Assembly: GCA_963790545.1 (NCBI GenBank)
Contig: CAWBPA010000017.1
Span: forward strand, 186,001 to 250,000
Reading direction: 5' to 3'
Origin: DATBJG01 sp963790545
Lineage (GTDB): Bacteria; Acidobacteriota; Vicinamibacteria; Vicinamibacterales; JAMQPK01
Length of the DNA stretch: 64,000 nt
Made by a program: the position numbers and the translations under genes. Each line of letters opens with the position of its first letter. The first letter of the stretch is position 1. Positions 17,345 through 26,337 of this stretch are shown here, piece after piece. The notes under the pieces were generated by a model that was not told the origin of the DNA, ran no database searches, and saw only the letters and a program-made list of their open reading frames with translations.

Positions 17345-17452
17345 TCACGTCAGGACAAAATACGCCGCGATCCCAACGGCGAGACATACGACGGCCCAGC
17401 CCAGAAACCGCAGCATCCGGCTCAGAAGCGCCGATTCTTCCAGCGTAAACAT
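17345..17452 (-). CDS. Possible 35-residue single-pass membrane protein
   Basis: An ATG-to-TGA frame of 35 codons. The product has an acidic/polar start (MFTLEESALLSRML) and one strongly hydrophobic span from about residue 16 to 34 (FLGWAVVCLAVGIAAYFVL). It lies downstream of the winged-helix/FHA gene on the same strand, between palindromes at 17300 and 17462. No good ribosome site is visible. A similar 31-residue single-pass peptide lies in the neighbouring operon at 19177. It could be chance. Confidence 0.4.
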   Translation of the reverse strand: MFTLEESALLSRMLRFLGWAVVCLAVGIAAYFVLT

Positions 17453-17461
17453 TGCGATGTC

Positions 17462-17481
17462 GCGCACGCTAAAGCGTGCGC
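17462..17481. repeat. Palindromic repeat, GCGCACGCT type
   Basis: GCGCACGCT-AA-AGCGTGCGC followed by GCTACA. It lies immediately upstream of the small membrane-protein frame on the minus strand. Confidence 0.85.
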
Positions 17482-17514
17482 GCTACACACGCCGAGACAT
17501 TCTTCGCATGTAGC

Positions 17515-17534
17515 GCGGGGGCTTCAGCCCCCGC
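17515..17534. repeat. Palindromic repeat, GCGGGGGCT type
   Basis: GCGGGGGCT-TC-AGCCCCCGC preceded by TGTA. It lies 20 bases after the end of the winged-helix/FHA gene. Confidence 0.85.
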
Positions 17535-17554
17535 CGTCTGACATTGGTTGACCA

Positions 17555-18226
17555 TTACCTGGCCCGCGCCCGAATACGCTTGGTGCGCGACGGCTTGTCG
17601 GACCATGCGCGAAAGGTGAGCGCCACGGAACCGACGCGGATGATGTCTCCATCGTCCAGCGGCGTTTGCGATTGAACTCGCTGCCGTCCGACGAATGTAC
17701 CGTTCGTGCTTTCAAGGTCGTCCAACACAGCGCCGCCCGACCCGCTCGCAATCGAAATCCGAGCGTGTCGCCGTGACACCCCCGCGTGATCGAGCCACAC
17801 GCTACAGTGGGGATCACGTCCGATGACATTGTCCCCCGATGACAAAAGGAACGTGCGATTCCTCCACATAAGCCAGAAACGAGTCTCGCGCTCCTGCTCG
17901 GCCGGCCGACCGCTCTCCATGTGTTCTGCCACGCCACAAAACGCGTAGCCAATGCCGTGGGCGGTCCTCACAAATCGCGGAGACTGGGCCTCGTCCCCGA
18001 TCGCCCGGCGAAGTTCACCCACCAGCACCGTGAGATTGGCTTCGACCACGAACGTCCCGGGCCAGATTTGCCGGAACAGGTCCCCTTTCGGCACCACGTT
18101 GGGTCTGCGCGTCACCAGGACGCACAGGAGCTCGAATGCTTTGGGCGAGAGATGAACCTCGGTGCCATCGCACACAAGTTGCCTGGTTTCCGAATCAAGA
18201 ACGAACGGGCCGAAGCGTGTTTTCAC
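17555..18226 (-). CDS. Winged-helix DNA-binding protein fused to an FHA domain
   Basis: 223 residues. The N-terminal 95 are an OmpR/ToxR-type winged helix (LSPKAFELLCVLVTRRPNVVPKGDLFRQIW ... VRTAHGIGYAF). Residues about 115-205 are an FHA domain with GRDPHCSVWLDHAGVSRRHARI and LESTNGTFVG, the SxxH and NG positions that bind phosphothreonine. It is probably a transcription factor that reads protein phosphorylation directly. It is transcribed divergently from the FHA/phosphatase/kinase operon, so autoregulation or operon control is plausible. Confidence 0.88.
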   Translation of the reverse strand: MKTRFGPFVLDSETRQLVCDGTEVHLSPKAFELLCVLVTRRPNVVPKGDLFRQIWPGTFVVEANLTVLVGELRRAIGDEAQSPRFVRTAHGIGYAFCGVAEHMESGRPAEQERETRFWLMWRNRTFLLSSGDNVIGRDPHCSVWLDHAGVSRRHARISIASGSGGAVLDDLESTNGTFVGRQRVQSQTPLDDGDIIRVGSVALTFRAWSDKPSRTKRIRARAR

Positions 18227-18240
18227 AACCCTCCCGGAGA

Positions 18241-18269
18241 TTGGAAAATCCTTCGGAATTCCTTATAAC
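18241..18269 (+). promoter_or_regulatory. Sigma-70-like promoter of the signalling operon
   Basis: TTGGAA (18241-18246), a 17-base spacer, and TATAAC (18264-18269), followed by a start codon 36 bases later at 18306. The spacing is ideal. It lies in the 79-base gap between the divergent regulator and the first operon gene. Confidence 0.55.
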
Positions 18270-18305
18270 CGCGACTCGACCCCTATGACATTCTGAAAGC
18301 GCCCG

Positions 18306-19175
18306 ATGGTTCCGAACCGTCACAACCGCCATCACGACTCTCGCAGGCCCGCCCGCGATCTGATTCTGGCGGTGCTGGAAAACATGCGGCGGAATCTCGA
18401 GCCCCTCAAATATTCAACGCTCGCTCCGAGCAGGTACCTCGTCTATCTCCACCCTACCGAGTACGCCCGGCTCGAAGGCATCATTCCAATTCTGCAGGAC
18501 CAAACGATTCGAGCGTTATCAGAAGAACTCGATGCGCAGAACCGACGATCAACCGTCCGACGGTATGCGCAACGAATCTTCGGCGATCCTGATCCACCTG
18601 TTCGGAACGCAGGGAGCGAATGGCAGATCGAGTTTTTGCCCGACCCCGACAGTGAAATCGCTGAAGGCGACATCCTGGTCGATTCCGACCTGCTGCTTCC
18701 TGCGAGCCCTGAGCTCGGCGTTGGCGAACGCACGCGGCGAATCACGACCATTCAGTCAGGTCCGAGCACGACTACCAGGGAACGAGTGGTCAATCAAAAC
18801 AGTCCACCGTCAGCCGCTCGCGCCTTTGCCCGAATCGAGTACGACGATGATGCTGGCCGTCACTCGTACGACATTGTGAAGGACTCAGTCACGATCGGGC
18901 GCGGCGGTATTGCGTACCCCGTCGACATCAAAATTACCGCAGCCGTGGACGTATCACGAGAACACGCCCGTGTTCGTCGCGATCCTCGCACGGGGCGCTG
19001 TTTCCTGATTGATCTTAGCTCACTGGGAACGACCTTGAACGGCCGGCACGTTCCGCGGGGATATGACGAGGTCGAGGGCACGAAACGAGAGAACGGAACC
19101 GAAACCCCCCTTTCGGACAGGGCGCGTATCGGCCTTGCCGAGACCGTCTACCTTCAGTTTGACCTGGTGCGTTGA
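18306..19175 (+). CDS. FhaA-like FHA-domain protein
   Basis: 289 residues. The N-terminal region (about residues 18-100: LENMRRNLEPLKYSTLAPSRYLVYLHP ...) resembles the DUF3662 module at the front of mycobacterial FhaA. A linker of about 90 residues follows, then a C-terminal FHA domain with VTIGRGG, DVSREHARVRRD and LSSLGTTLNG. FHA domains bind phosphothreonine; the obvious partner is the kinase encoded two genes on. First gene of the operon; it ends one base before the next ATG. Confidence 0.8.
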   Translation: MVPNRHNRHHDSRRPARDLILAVLENMRRNLEPLKYSTLAPSRYLVYLHPTEYARLEGIIPILQDQTIRALSEELDAQNRRSTVRRYAQRIFGDPDPPVRNAGSEWQIEFLPDPDSEIAEGDILVDSDLLLPASPELGVGERTRRITTIQSGPSTTTRERVVNQNSPPSAARAFARIEYDDDAGRHSYDIVKDSVTIGRGGIAYPVDIKITAAVDVSREHARVRRDPRTGRCFLIDLSSLGTTLNGRHVPRGYDEVEGTKRENGTETPLSDRARIGLAETVYLQFDLVR

Positions 19176-19176
19176 A

Positions 19177-19272
19177 ATGACGACGGTGCTCTGGGCTCGA
19201 TTCGTGCTCCTCGCCGCATTTGCGACGCTCGTGGCGTGCTACTTGTGGGCCACTGTGACCGGCCGTGACTAA
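19177..19272 (+). CDS. 31-residue single-pass membrane peptide in the kinase/phosphatase operon
   Basis: The frame MTTVLWARFVLLAAFATLVA continues CYLWATVTGRD and stops at TAA. It is almost entirely one membrane span (about residues 5-25). It starts one base after the FHA stop and overlaps the phosphatase GTG by eight bases (19265-19272), so it fits the operon exactly. That packing is the main evidence that it is real. Function unknown; by analogy with other tiny wall-complex peptides it might scaffold the kinase or the polymerase. Confidence 0.55.
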   Translation: MTTVLWARFVLLAAFATLVACYLWATVTGRD

Positions 19273-20974
19273 GCTGCATTCGCGCACGCGCGCTCTCACC
19301 GCGCTGGTTGCCGCGGGTAGAACCGATGCCGGGATTCGCCGACGCGTGAACGAGGATCGATTCCACTGCGACGAGGCGCGTGGCCTTTTCATCGTGATCG
19401 ATGGTGTTGGCGGCCAAGCGGCCGGCGGAAAAGCCGCCGATGTCGCCCTGTCGATGCTTCGGGAACGCCTCGAACGCGAGACCGGTCCCATGCGGGAGCG
19501 GGTCCGGGAGGCAATCTCGATCGCCAACAACGAGATTTATCGCCTCGCGTCGACACGGCCTGAATGGGACGGTATGGCCTGCGTTCTCACGGTCGCCGTC
19601 GTCAAGGATGGCGCGGCAACAATAGGGCACGTCGGTGACACTCGCCTCTACGAGCTTCGGGATGGTGGCATCGAGAAAATCACGCGCGATCACTCCCCCG
19701 TGGGCGAACGAGAAGATGCCAGAGACCTTTCCGAACTCGAGGCCATGCGACATCCGCGGCGGCACGAGGTGTACCGAGACGTCGGCTCAGAACCGCACGA
19801 ACCGGCCGACCCCGAGTTCGTCGATCTCGTCCAAATTCCGTTCGACGCGGACTCGGCGCTCTTGCTCTGCAGCGACGGACTGACAGATCTCGTTGACTCG
19901 GCGACCATCTCCCGGACCGTGGGGCAGTTGGCTGGCGACCCGGAGGCAGTCGTGCGAGCGTTGATCGACGCCGCGAATTCCGCCGGCGGTAAGGACAACG
20001 TCACCGTTGTGTACGTCGAAGGGCCACGATTCGCGCTGAGCCAGTTACGTCCCCGTTCGCTGTCCGATAGGGCTGGTCAGACTTCCAGCGACATTCGCCA
20101 ACCCGTTGGAGTAGAGAACATTGGGACTGTTCCTGTCGTAAACACCATCACGCGACGGAGTCGGGTTGTGCGCGGCGCGATCATCGCGTTATTGCTTGGC
20201 ATTATCGGATTCACTCTCCAGCGGTCAGGTATGCGGCTGCCATCCTGGCAATCGCCTGCAACAGCGACACTTCAAGGGGTACCGAAGGGTCAGGTTGTTC
20301 AGAGCACGGAGTCCATTGCGGCAGCCATCGGTCGTGCTGCACCCGGCTCGGAGATCGTTGTCGAACCGGGCGAATACCGGGAACGTCTAATTCTCCGGGA
20401 CAACATCCGTCTCCTCAGCCGTGTGCCTCGTGGGGCGACGATAAGGCTTCCGGCGACGGCTTCCGACACTGGGCCCGAACCGGCAGTTGTCGTAGCGGGT
20501 CTATCGAGGGCCGAGCTGATTGGATTCAGGATCATCGGCGATGCCAAGACCCCGCTCGGCGTCGGCATTCTTGTCGCGGCTTCGGCCGTTTCGATCGTGG
20601 ACGTGGAGGTGTCCGGGGCGACCAGCGCGGGTGTCTCCTTCACGGGTCCCACTTCCGCGAGCCTTGTCGGCAGCGAGATCCATGACAATCCTGGCGCGGC
20701 ACTCACCATCCTTGCGGGTGCGACGCCTCGTATCACGCAGAATGTGTTCAGCCGCAATGCCATGTCCGAACACGCGCCTGGGACGTTCATCGTCGAAGCG
20801 GGTGCCGCGCCGTTCTTTCTACGCAATGTTTTCGTTGGACTCACCCCCGAAGTCTTCGTGGCCTTCGATGAAGCCGCTCGTGTCAAGGTGAAGAGCGAAA
20901 ACTGGTTCGTCTCGCCTGGGAACTCCTCGCCTGCAGGTGGCCCGGCCCCTGGTTCCCGCCGCCGCAATCAATGA
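19265..20974 (+). CDS. PP2C-type Ser/Thr phosphatase with membrane span and extracytoplasmic beta-helix-like domain
   Basis: 569 residues from GTG. Residues about 15-255 are a PP2C domain with metal-binding motifs DGVGGQAAGG (46-55), GHVGDTRLY and KDNVTVVYV. A hydrophobic span is at about 300-318 (GAIIALLLGIIGFTLQ). The remaining 240 residues form short turns of a right-handed parallel beta-helix (VEPGEYRERLILRDNIRLLS, AELIGFRIIGD, VSIVDVEVSGATSAGVSF, ASLVGSEIHDNPGAALTI, PRITQNVFSRN), as in pectate-lyase or NosD-type proteins. The cytoplasmic phosphatase would oppose the kinase next door; the outer domain could sense a wall polymer. Its stop overlaps the kinase ATG. Confidence 0.88.
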   Translation: MTKLHSRTRALTALVAAGRTDAGIRRRVNEDRFHCDEARGLFIVIDGVGGQAAGGKAADVALSMLRERLERETGPMRERVREAISIANNEIYRLASTRPEWDGMACVLTVAVVKDGAATIGHVGDTRLYELRDGGIEKITRDHSPVGEREDARDLSELEAMRHPRRHEVYRDVGSEPHEPADPEFVDLVQIPFDADSALLLCSDGLTDLVDSATISRTVGQLAGDPEAVVRALIDAANSAGGKDNVTVVYVEGPRFALSQLRPRSLSDRAGQTSSDIRQPVGVENIGTVPVVNTITRRSRVVRGAIIALLLGIIGFTLQRSGMRLPSWQSPATATLQGVPKGQVVQSTESIAAAIGRAAPGSEIVVEPGEYRERLILRDNIRLLSRVPRGATIRLPATASDTGPEPAVVVAGLSRAELIGFRIIGDAKTPLGVGILVAASAVSIVDVEVSGATSAGVSFTGPTSASLVGSEIHDNPGAALTILAGATPRITQNVFSRNAMSEHAPGTFIVEAGAAPFFLRNVFVGLTPEVFVAFDEAARVKVKSENWFVSPGNSSPAGGPAPGSRRRNQ

Positions 20975-22995
20975 CGACCATATTCAAGCAACTGGGCCCA
21001 TACGAGATTGTTCGGGAAATTGGCCGTGGCGGCATGGCGCTGGTGCTGCTGGCCAACGACACGAGGACAGGCCGCCTCGTCGCGCTCAAACTCGTTCCTC
21101 AGGGGACGGATCGCGAAGCGCGCGACATTCTCGACGCCGAGCAGTGGGGTGCCGAACTTCAAAAGCAATTCAGCCAAATCAGTGGCCATGTGCCGGCTGT
21201 ATACGAGTACGGAGCCGACGAGGCCGGGTATTTCTTTGTCGCAATGGAGTACCTCGATGGCGAAAACCTTTCCGACGTGATCAGCCGCGGTCCGCTCCCC
21301 GTCGATCGGGCTGTCGGAATCACGATGGACGTGTGCGCCTTTCTCGAGGCCGCCCATAGCTTTCAGGCGGTAATCCGGGATCGTCAGTTGCGCTCGCTGG
21401 TCCACAGCGATCTCAAACCGCGAAACGTTCGAATCACTTCCGGCAATCAGGTCAAAGTCCTCGATTTCGGCATCGCCAAGGCTCTGTCGCTCAGCCGAAA
21501 AGTCACCCGCAACGACTTCGGCACAATGCCCTACCTTTCCCCGGAACGTCTCGACTCGGACGAGGTTGATGAATACGCCGACTTCTGGGCTGTTGGCGTG
21601 ATGCTGTATGAAATGCTGCGCGGGACGACTCCGTTCCAGGCACCAGATACCCGCCGCCTGGAGCAACTGATCCTGTCACGCCGCCCTCCACCCGCTTTGA
21701 GCGGCGAGTGTCCAATCGGATTGCAAGCCATTGTCGCCAAGCTTCTTGGTCCGAGTCCTGCCGAGCGCTACGACAGTGCGAGGGCGATACGGGAGGATCT
21801 CGAACGCTTCAGCTCAGGCGAGCGGACACGAGCGGAAGAAGAGACCTGGCCGAATCGCACGATTGACGAGCCGCCTACGCGCCGGACGCGAAGCGCGACA
21901 GGCGTTGACGATGAGAAGACGCGGCGGACAAGAGACCCGGGTGACGGGTCGATTCCGGCAGCCGCCGCCGGATTCAGGGAAGGAGACGCTGCCGCTCCCG
22001 TCAAGGACGTCGGCAGAACCGCGCAAAGACTCGTCACGGGCAGATCACGCCGTCTCGTTCGGGCAGCGTTGCTGGTTTTTGCGCTCGGTTTCCTCGGCAA
22101 CGAGCTGTGGGTCGCGATGGCTGCCGGTCGCGTGGCGCAAACCGTGACGACCCGAGAGCTGGAGCAACTGGCAGACGTGTGGGCCGCCTTCGATAGCCTG
22201 TCGCGTCGCAGCTATTTGCGCCTCGGGACCCTTGCCCTCGAGCGTTCGCTGACCGAACGAACCTCCACCCTTGCGGACAGGGTCATCGCCAACTATCGAA
22301 GCCGGTTACCCACCGTCAGAGAGGCGCACTGGCAGATGGCACGCGACTCCTTGGCACGTGCCATCACAATCACAGGGAATAATGACCCGCAGCTCCGCGC
22401 CGCACTCCGCTATTGCGAGGGTCACCTGCACAGGATCAACGGCGAAGCGAGAAAGGCCCGCCGCGAGTTTGCTGACGCCCAGCGCGAACTGACGGCGGCA
22501 GTGGCGGCGTTCCGCGAGGCGGCGGAGCTGCGCCCGGGCTGGCCCGATCCGTTCCTGGGCCTGGCCCGGACCTTCATTTATGGATTCGAGGACGTCGACC
22601 GCAGCGCTGACGCCCTGTATCACGCGCTACGGAATGGTTACACGCAGGGCGACCGCGAAACCGCGCAGCTCGCCGACGGTTATCGCACCCGGGGCAATAC
22701 CCTCGTCCGCAACGCCCGAGAACTGTCGGGCATGCCACAGGAACGCGACTATCTGATGAGAGCGGTCGAGGCCTATCGGCAGGCTTTGACGCTCTATTCG
22801 AGGGCAAGCAACTTCGCCAGCGTGCCCGCGAACACCCGCCTGACCCAACGCTCCCTCAGCCAGGTTGAGCAGAGACTGAAGGAATTGTCACAAGCCACAA
22901 ACGAACCCAATGGGCCAGTCGACGCTGGCACATCACTGCCAGAATCGACGTCACAGGGTGCCGCACGTCCCGAGGAAGCCAGCTCGTGGGCGTGA
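20971..22995 (+). CDS. Transmembrane Ser/Thr protein kinase with extracytoplasmic helical-repeat domain
   Basis: 674 residues. The Hanks-type kinase domain (residues 10-280) has GRGGMA, catalytic Lys40 in VALK, HSDLKPRN (145-152; Asp147 and Asn152 present, but the usual HRD Arg is Ser), DFG (165-167) and SPE. A basic, charged linker leads to a membrane span at about 364-382. The outer part (about 385-650) is helical with repeated Ala/Leu/Arg pairs (DPQLRAALRYCEGHLHRI, AAVAAFREAAELRPGWPDPFLGLA), like tetratricopeptide repeats, not PASTA repeats. It overlaps the phosphatase by four bases. Confidence 0.9.
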   Translation: MTTIFKQLGPYEIVREIGRGGMALVLLANDTRTGRLVALKLVPQGTDREARDILDAEQWGAELQKQFSQISGHVPAVYEYGADEAGYFFVAMEYLDGENLSDVISRGPLPVDRAVGITMDVCAFLEAAHSFQAVIRDRQLRSLVHSDLKPRNVRITSGNQVKVLDFGIAKALSLSRKVTRNDFGTMPYLSPERLDSDEVDEYADFWAVGVMLYEMLRGTTPFQAPDTRRLEQLILSRRPPPALSGECPIGLQAIVAKLLGPSPAERYDSARAIREDLERFSSGERTRAEEETWPNRTIDEPPTRRTRSATGVDDEKTRRTRDPGDGSIPAAAAGFREGDAAAPVKDVGRTAQRLVTGRSRRLVRAALLVFALGFLGNELWVAMAAGRVAQTVTTRELEQLADVWAAFDSLSRRSYLRLGTLALERSLTERTSTLADRVIANYRSRLPTVREAHWQMARDSLARAITITGNNDPQLRAALRYCEGHLHRINGEARKARREFADAQRELTAAVAAFREAAELRPGWPDPFLGLARTFIYGFEDVDRSADALYHALRNGYTQGDRETAQLADGYRTRGNTLVRNARELSGMPQERDYLMRAVEAYRQALTLYSRASNFASVPANTRLTQRSLSQVEQRLKELSQATNEPNGPVDAGTSLPESTSQGAARPEEASSWA

Positions 22996-25900
22996 CCTAC
23001 GTCTCGGGAGCGGTTCGGGACAGTCGGCTCAATGCCTACGTCGCCCGTCGATTGAGTCAGGCCCACGCGTCGCTGGCCCTCACGTCCATCGTCGTGATCC
23101 TGGCGATAGCCCTCTCGTACAGCGGGCGTCTCAAGGCGCCTGCCTTCGCCCAATCCGCCGAGCGAACCACTCGTCTCATAAACCTCGATACCGTAGCCCA
23201 TTCTCGAGAGGTCGAGCCTTTGTTGGTTCCGCTATTCGCGAATGCCGCCGACCGTCGTTTCGCAGCGGGACGCCTTTTCCACTTCATTCTTTTGAATCGC
23301 GATGCCGGCAATAGTTTGCCCAACGTTGGCGCGATCCTCCGCGCATCTGTGGGCGTCGATGTGATCGACCGCGCGACGGGGCTCATCGAGTATAAGGCGC
23401 GGCTTCGTGACGCCCTCGCACGCGCGGCAAGCACCGGACGTCCTCCGCCGACCAGTCTGCCCCTTCTTACGTCAGCTGATCTTGCCGTTCTCAAACCGTC
23501 GCTCGTCGTGCGGACTCCAGCGACGTTTAGAACACAAGCTCTTCTCTGGGGTGCTCTCTACGTTGCGTCGTTTTGGATGGTGGCATTCTTGTGGCGGGTC
23601 CGCGCATGTCGAGGAGACTACCTTCTCCTGGCGGCGGGCCACCTTCTGACAGGGTTGGGCTTCGCCGTGCTGATGGGTCGCTCTGATCCCCTGCGGGACA
23701 CGCTCCTGTTTGTTCGTTTCACGGAGGGAGTTGCTGTCGGCCTCGTTGTATTCGGCGGTTTGTCGTTGGTGAATTTTCGTCATTCCACGTTTCTCACCTT
23801 CAGCTATGTGCCATTGGCGGGCGCCCTTTTGCTGTCCACCGCGTTGATCCTGTTCGGGCAGGGACCCGGCAGCGGTAGCGTCAAGGTCAACCTAGGACCG
23901 GTACAGCCGATTGAGGCCATCCGGTTGCTTCTAGCCCTATTTCTGGCGGGCTATTTTGCCCGGCGCTGGGAGTTACTCAGACACATTCGCGGTCGCAACA
24001 TCCGCAGCGTTCCAATTCCCGGCTGGCTCAACCTGCCTCGCGTCGAATATGTGCTGCCGGTCGTGATTGGAATTGCGGCGGCCTTGCTGTTCTTCTTTCT
24101 GCAGAAGGATCTCGGCCCTGCCCTCTTTGTGGCCTGCGTGTTTCTCGCGACGTACGCCCTTGCCAGGCAGCGGGTCGGCATGGCAGTCACAGGGTTGGCC
24201 ATTCTCATCGCGGGCTTCTATATCGGCTACGAACTCAACATCTCGGCAACGCTCGTGGCACGTCTCCACATGTGGCAGTCCACGTGGGACAACGGTGTCA
24301 CGGGTGGAGATCAGATCGCCCAGGCGATCTGGGCCCTGTCGACCGGCGGGCTGTTCGGAACCGGTCTCGGTCTGGGCGATACGCGCTATCTTCCAGCCGG
24401 ACACACGGACCTGGTGCTTGCAGCGATTGGTGAAGAGCTTGGTTTCGCCGGGCTCCTGCTGGTGGCGTGCGTCTTCGCGCTGATTGCTGCGCGTGGCTTC
24501 AGGTCCCGGGCTTCGCGCGGCCAACGACTACGGGTTTTTCCTGGCAACGACGGTGACTCTGTTTGTGACACTTCCCGTCCTGGTCATGGCTGCCGGCATG
24601 CTGGGACTGGTCCCGTTGACTGGGGTTGTAACCCCGTTCCTCAGCTACGGGGGCTCAGCAATGGTCGCCAACTTCGCGGCCCTCGGAATCCTGACGGCCA
24701 TCCGCATGAGTGGTTCGAAGACGACTACAACGGCAGAGCCGTTCCGTGTCGGCTTGAAATACCTCGGAGGGGTCCTTGGCGTCGCAGCGGTGGGCCTGAT
24801 CGGCTTCCTGTCGAACATTCAGATTCTGAATGCCGATGCCTACGTCGTGAAACCATACCTTGGTCCACAGTCGGACGGGGTACGTCGATATCAATACAAC
24901 CAGCGCGTGCTCGACGTGGCGGACTTGATCCCGCGAGGCACCATCTACGATCGACGAGGTCTGCCGCTTGCTACGGGTGATGGCGCCATCCTGTCGCGCG
25001 CACGAGACGAGTATCGCAAGCACGGCATCGAGGTCTATGCGACGTGCCGATTGCCCGGCGCCGAACGATGCTACCCCCTGGGCGATGCGGCATTTCATTT
25101 GTTGGGTGACTCACGAAGCCGTCGAAACTGGAGCGCCTCCAACACGTCCTATATCGAACGCGATTCGCAAGTTCGGCTTCGGGGTTTTGACGATCGCGCC
25201 ATGACGGTGCAGTCAACCGATGTCGCCGGACGGCCCGTATCAACGATTCGTCGGGACTATCGCGACCTCATTCCCCTGCTTCGCCATCGCCACGAGCCCG
25301 ATCATCCGGAGGTCAGGACGCTACTCGACCGCAGGCGCGATCTGACGCTCACGATTGACGCGCCGCTTCAAGCGCGGCTCTCGACCATCGTGTCGAAGTA
25401 CGCCGCACGATCCGCCAGCGGTCACGCGGCGGCAATCGTCATCAACCCTGATACAGGCGACGTGCTTGCGATGGCCAGCTATCCTTTCCCAGTGACCGGT
25501 GATGACCGGCAATATGAAATCGGTCATGAGAGCCTGCTTGATCGTGCGAGGTACGGACTCTATCCACCAGGATCGACCTTCAAGCTCGTCACCGCTGTGG
25601 CGGCACTCCGCCGGGATACGGCCTTGAGTCGCGCAACATTCGCATGCGCACCCCTTCCGAACGGACGAGTTGGAGCCAGGATTCCTGGCTGGGGGCTCGT
25701 GAGAGACGACGTGTTGGACGCGCATCCGCACGGGTCTATCGACATGCATGACGGCATCGTGCGGTCCTGCAACGCCTGTTTTGCCCAGCTTGCCGTTCGT
25801 CTTGGCCCACGGCCTCTCCTCGATACCGCGGCCCTCCTTGACATCTCTGTTGCGCGGAAGAATTCGCTGTCGCGTCTTCGCGCCACCCTTCCGCAAGCCG

Positions 25901-26328
25901 GATACGGCCAGGGGGACGTGGTGGCAACGCCGCTGCGAATGGCGAGGGTTGCTGCGGCTCTCGCGAGCGATGGGGTCCTTCGCGAACCCAGGGTGGAAGC
26001 CGCCTCATCTGAGTCCGTGCAGACCGAGATGCTGTTGTCTCCGGACGCTGCAGCGCTGCTCGCCCGGGACCTCAGGAATGCGGTGTTGAGTGGAACAGGC
26101 AGGAGCCTCAACGGCCACCCGTGGCGAATCGCCGGCAAGACCGGCACTGCGGAAGTCACACACTCGCAGTCGCACTCCTGGTTTGTGGGATTTGCGCCCT
26201 ACGGGCCGGCTCAGCGGCGAATTGCTTTCGCCGTCATCATCGAAAATGCCGGGTACGGAAGCCTGGCGGCGGCCCCTGCCGCCGGTGAAGTCGTCGATGC
26301 TGCCGCGGCGACCGGGCTGATTCGCTAA
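22986..26328 (+). CDS. SEDS polymerase (RodA/FtsW) fused to class B penicillin-binding transpeptidase; frameshifted as read
   Basis: One frame change near 24501-24512 gives a 1,113-residue product. After TM1 comes an outer loop of about 150 residues, then a SEDS core with LGPVQPIEAIRLLLALFLAGY, QKDLGPAL and GHTDLVLAAIGEELGF (the catalytic Asp region). The second frame continues RAANDYGFFLATTVTLF and the SEDS ending GVVTPFLSYGGSAMVANF, then runs without a stop into a PBP with RGTIYDRRGLPLA, active-site STFK (near 862), SCN (near 927) and KTGTAEV (near 1051). It would both polymerise glycan and cross-link it. Its start overlaps the kinase end by ten bases. Confidence 0.85.
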
Positions 26329-26337
26329 AGGATTCTC

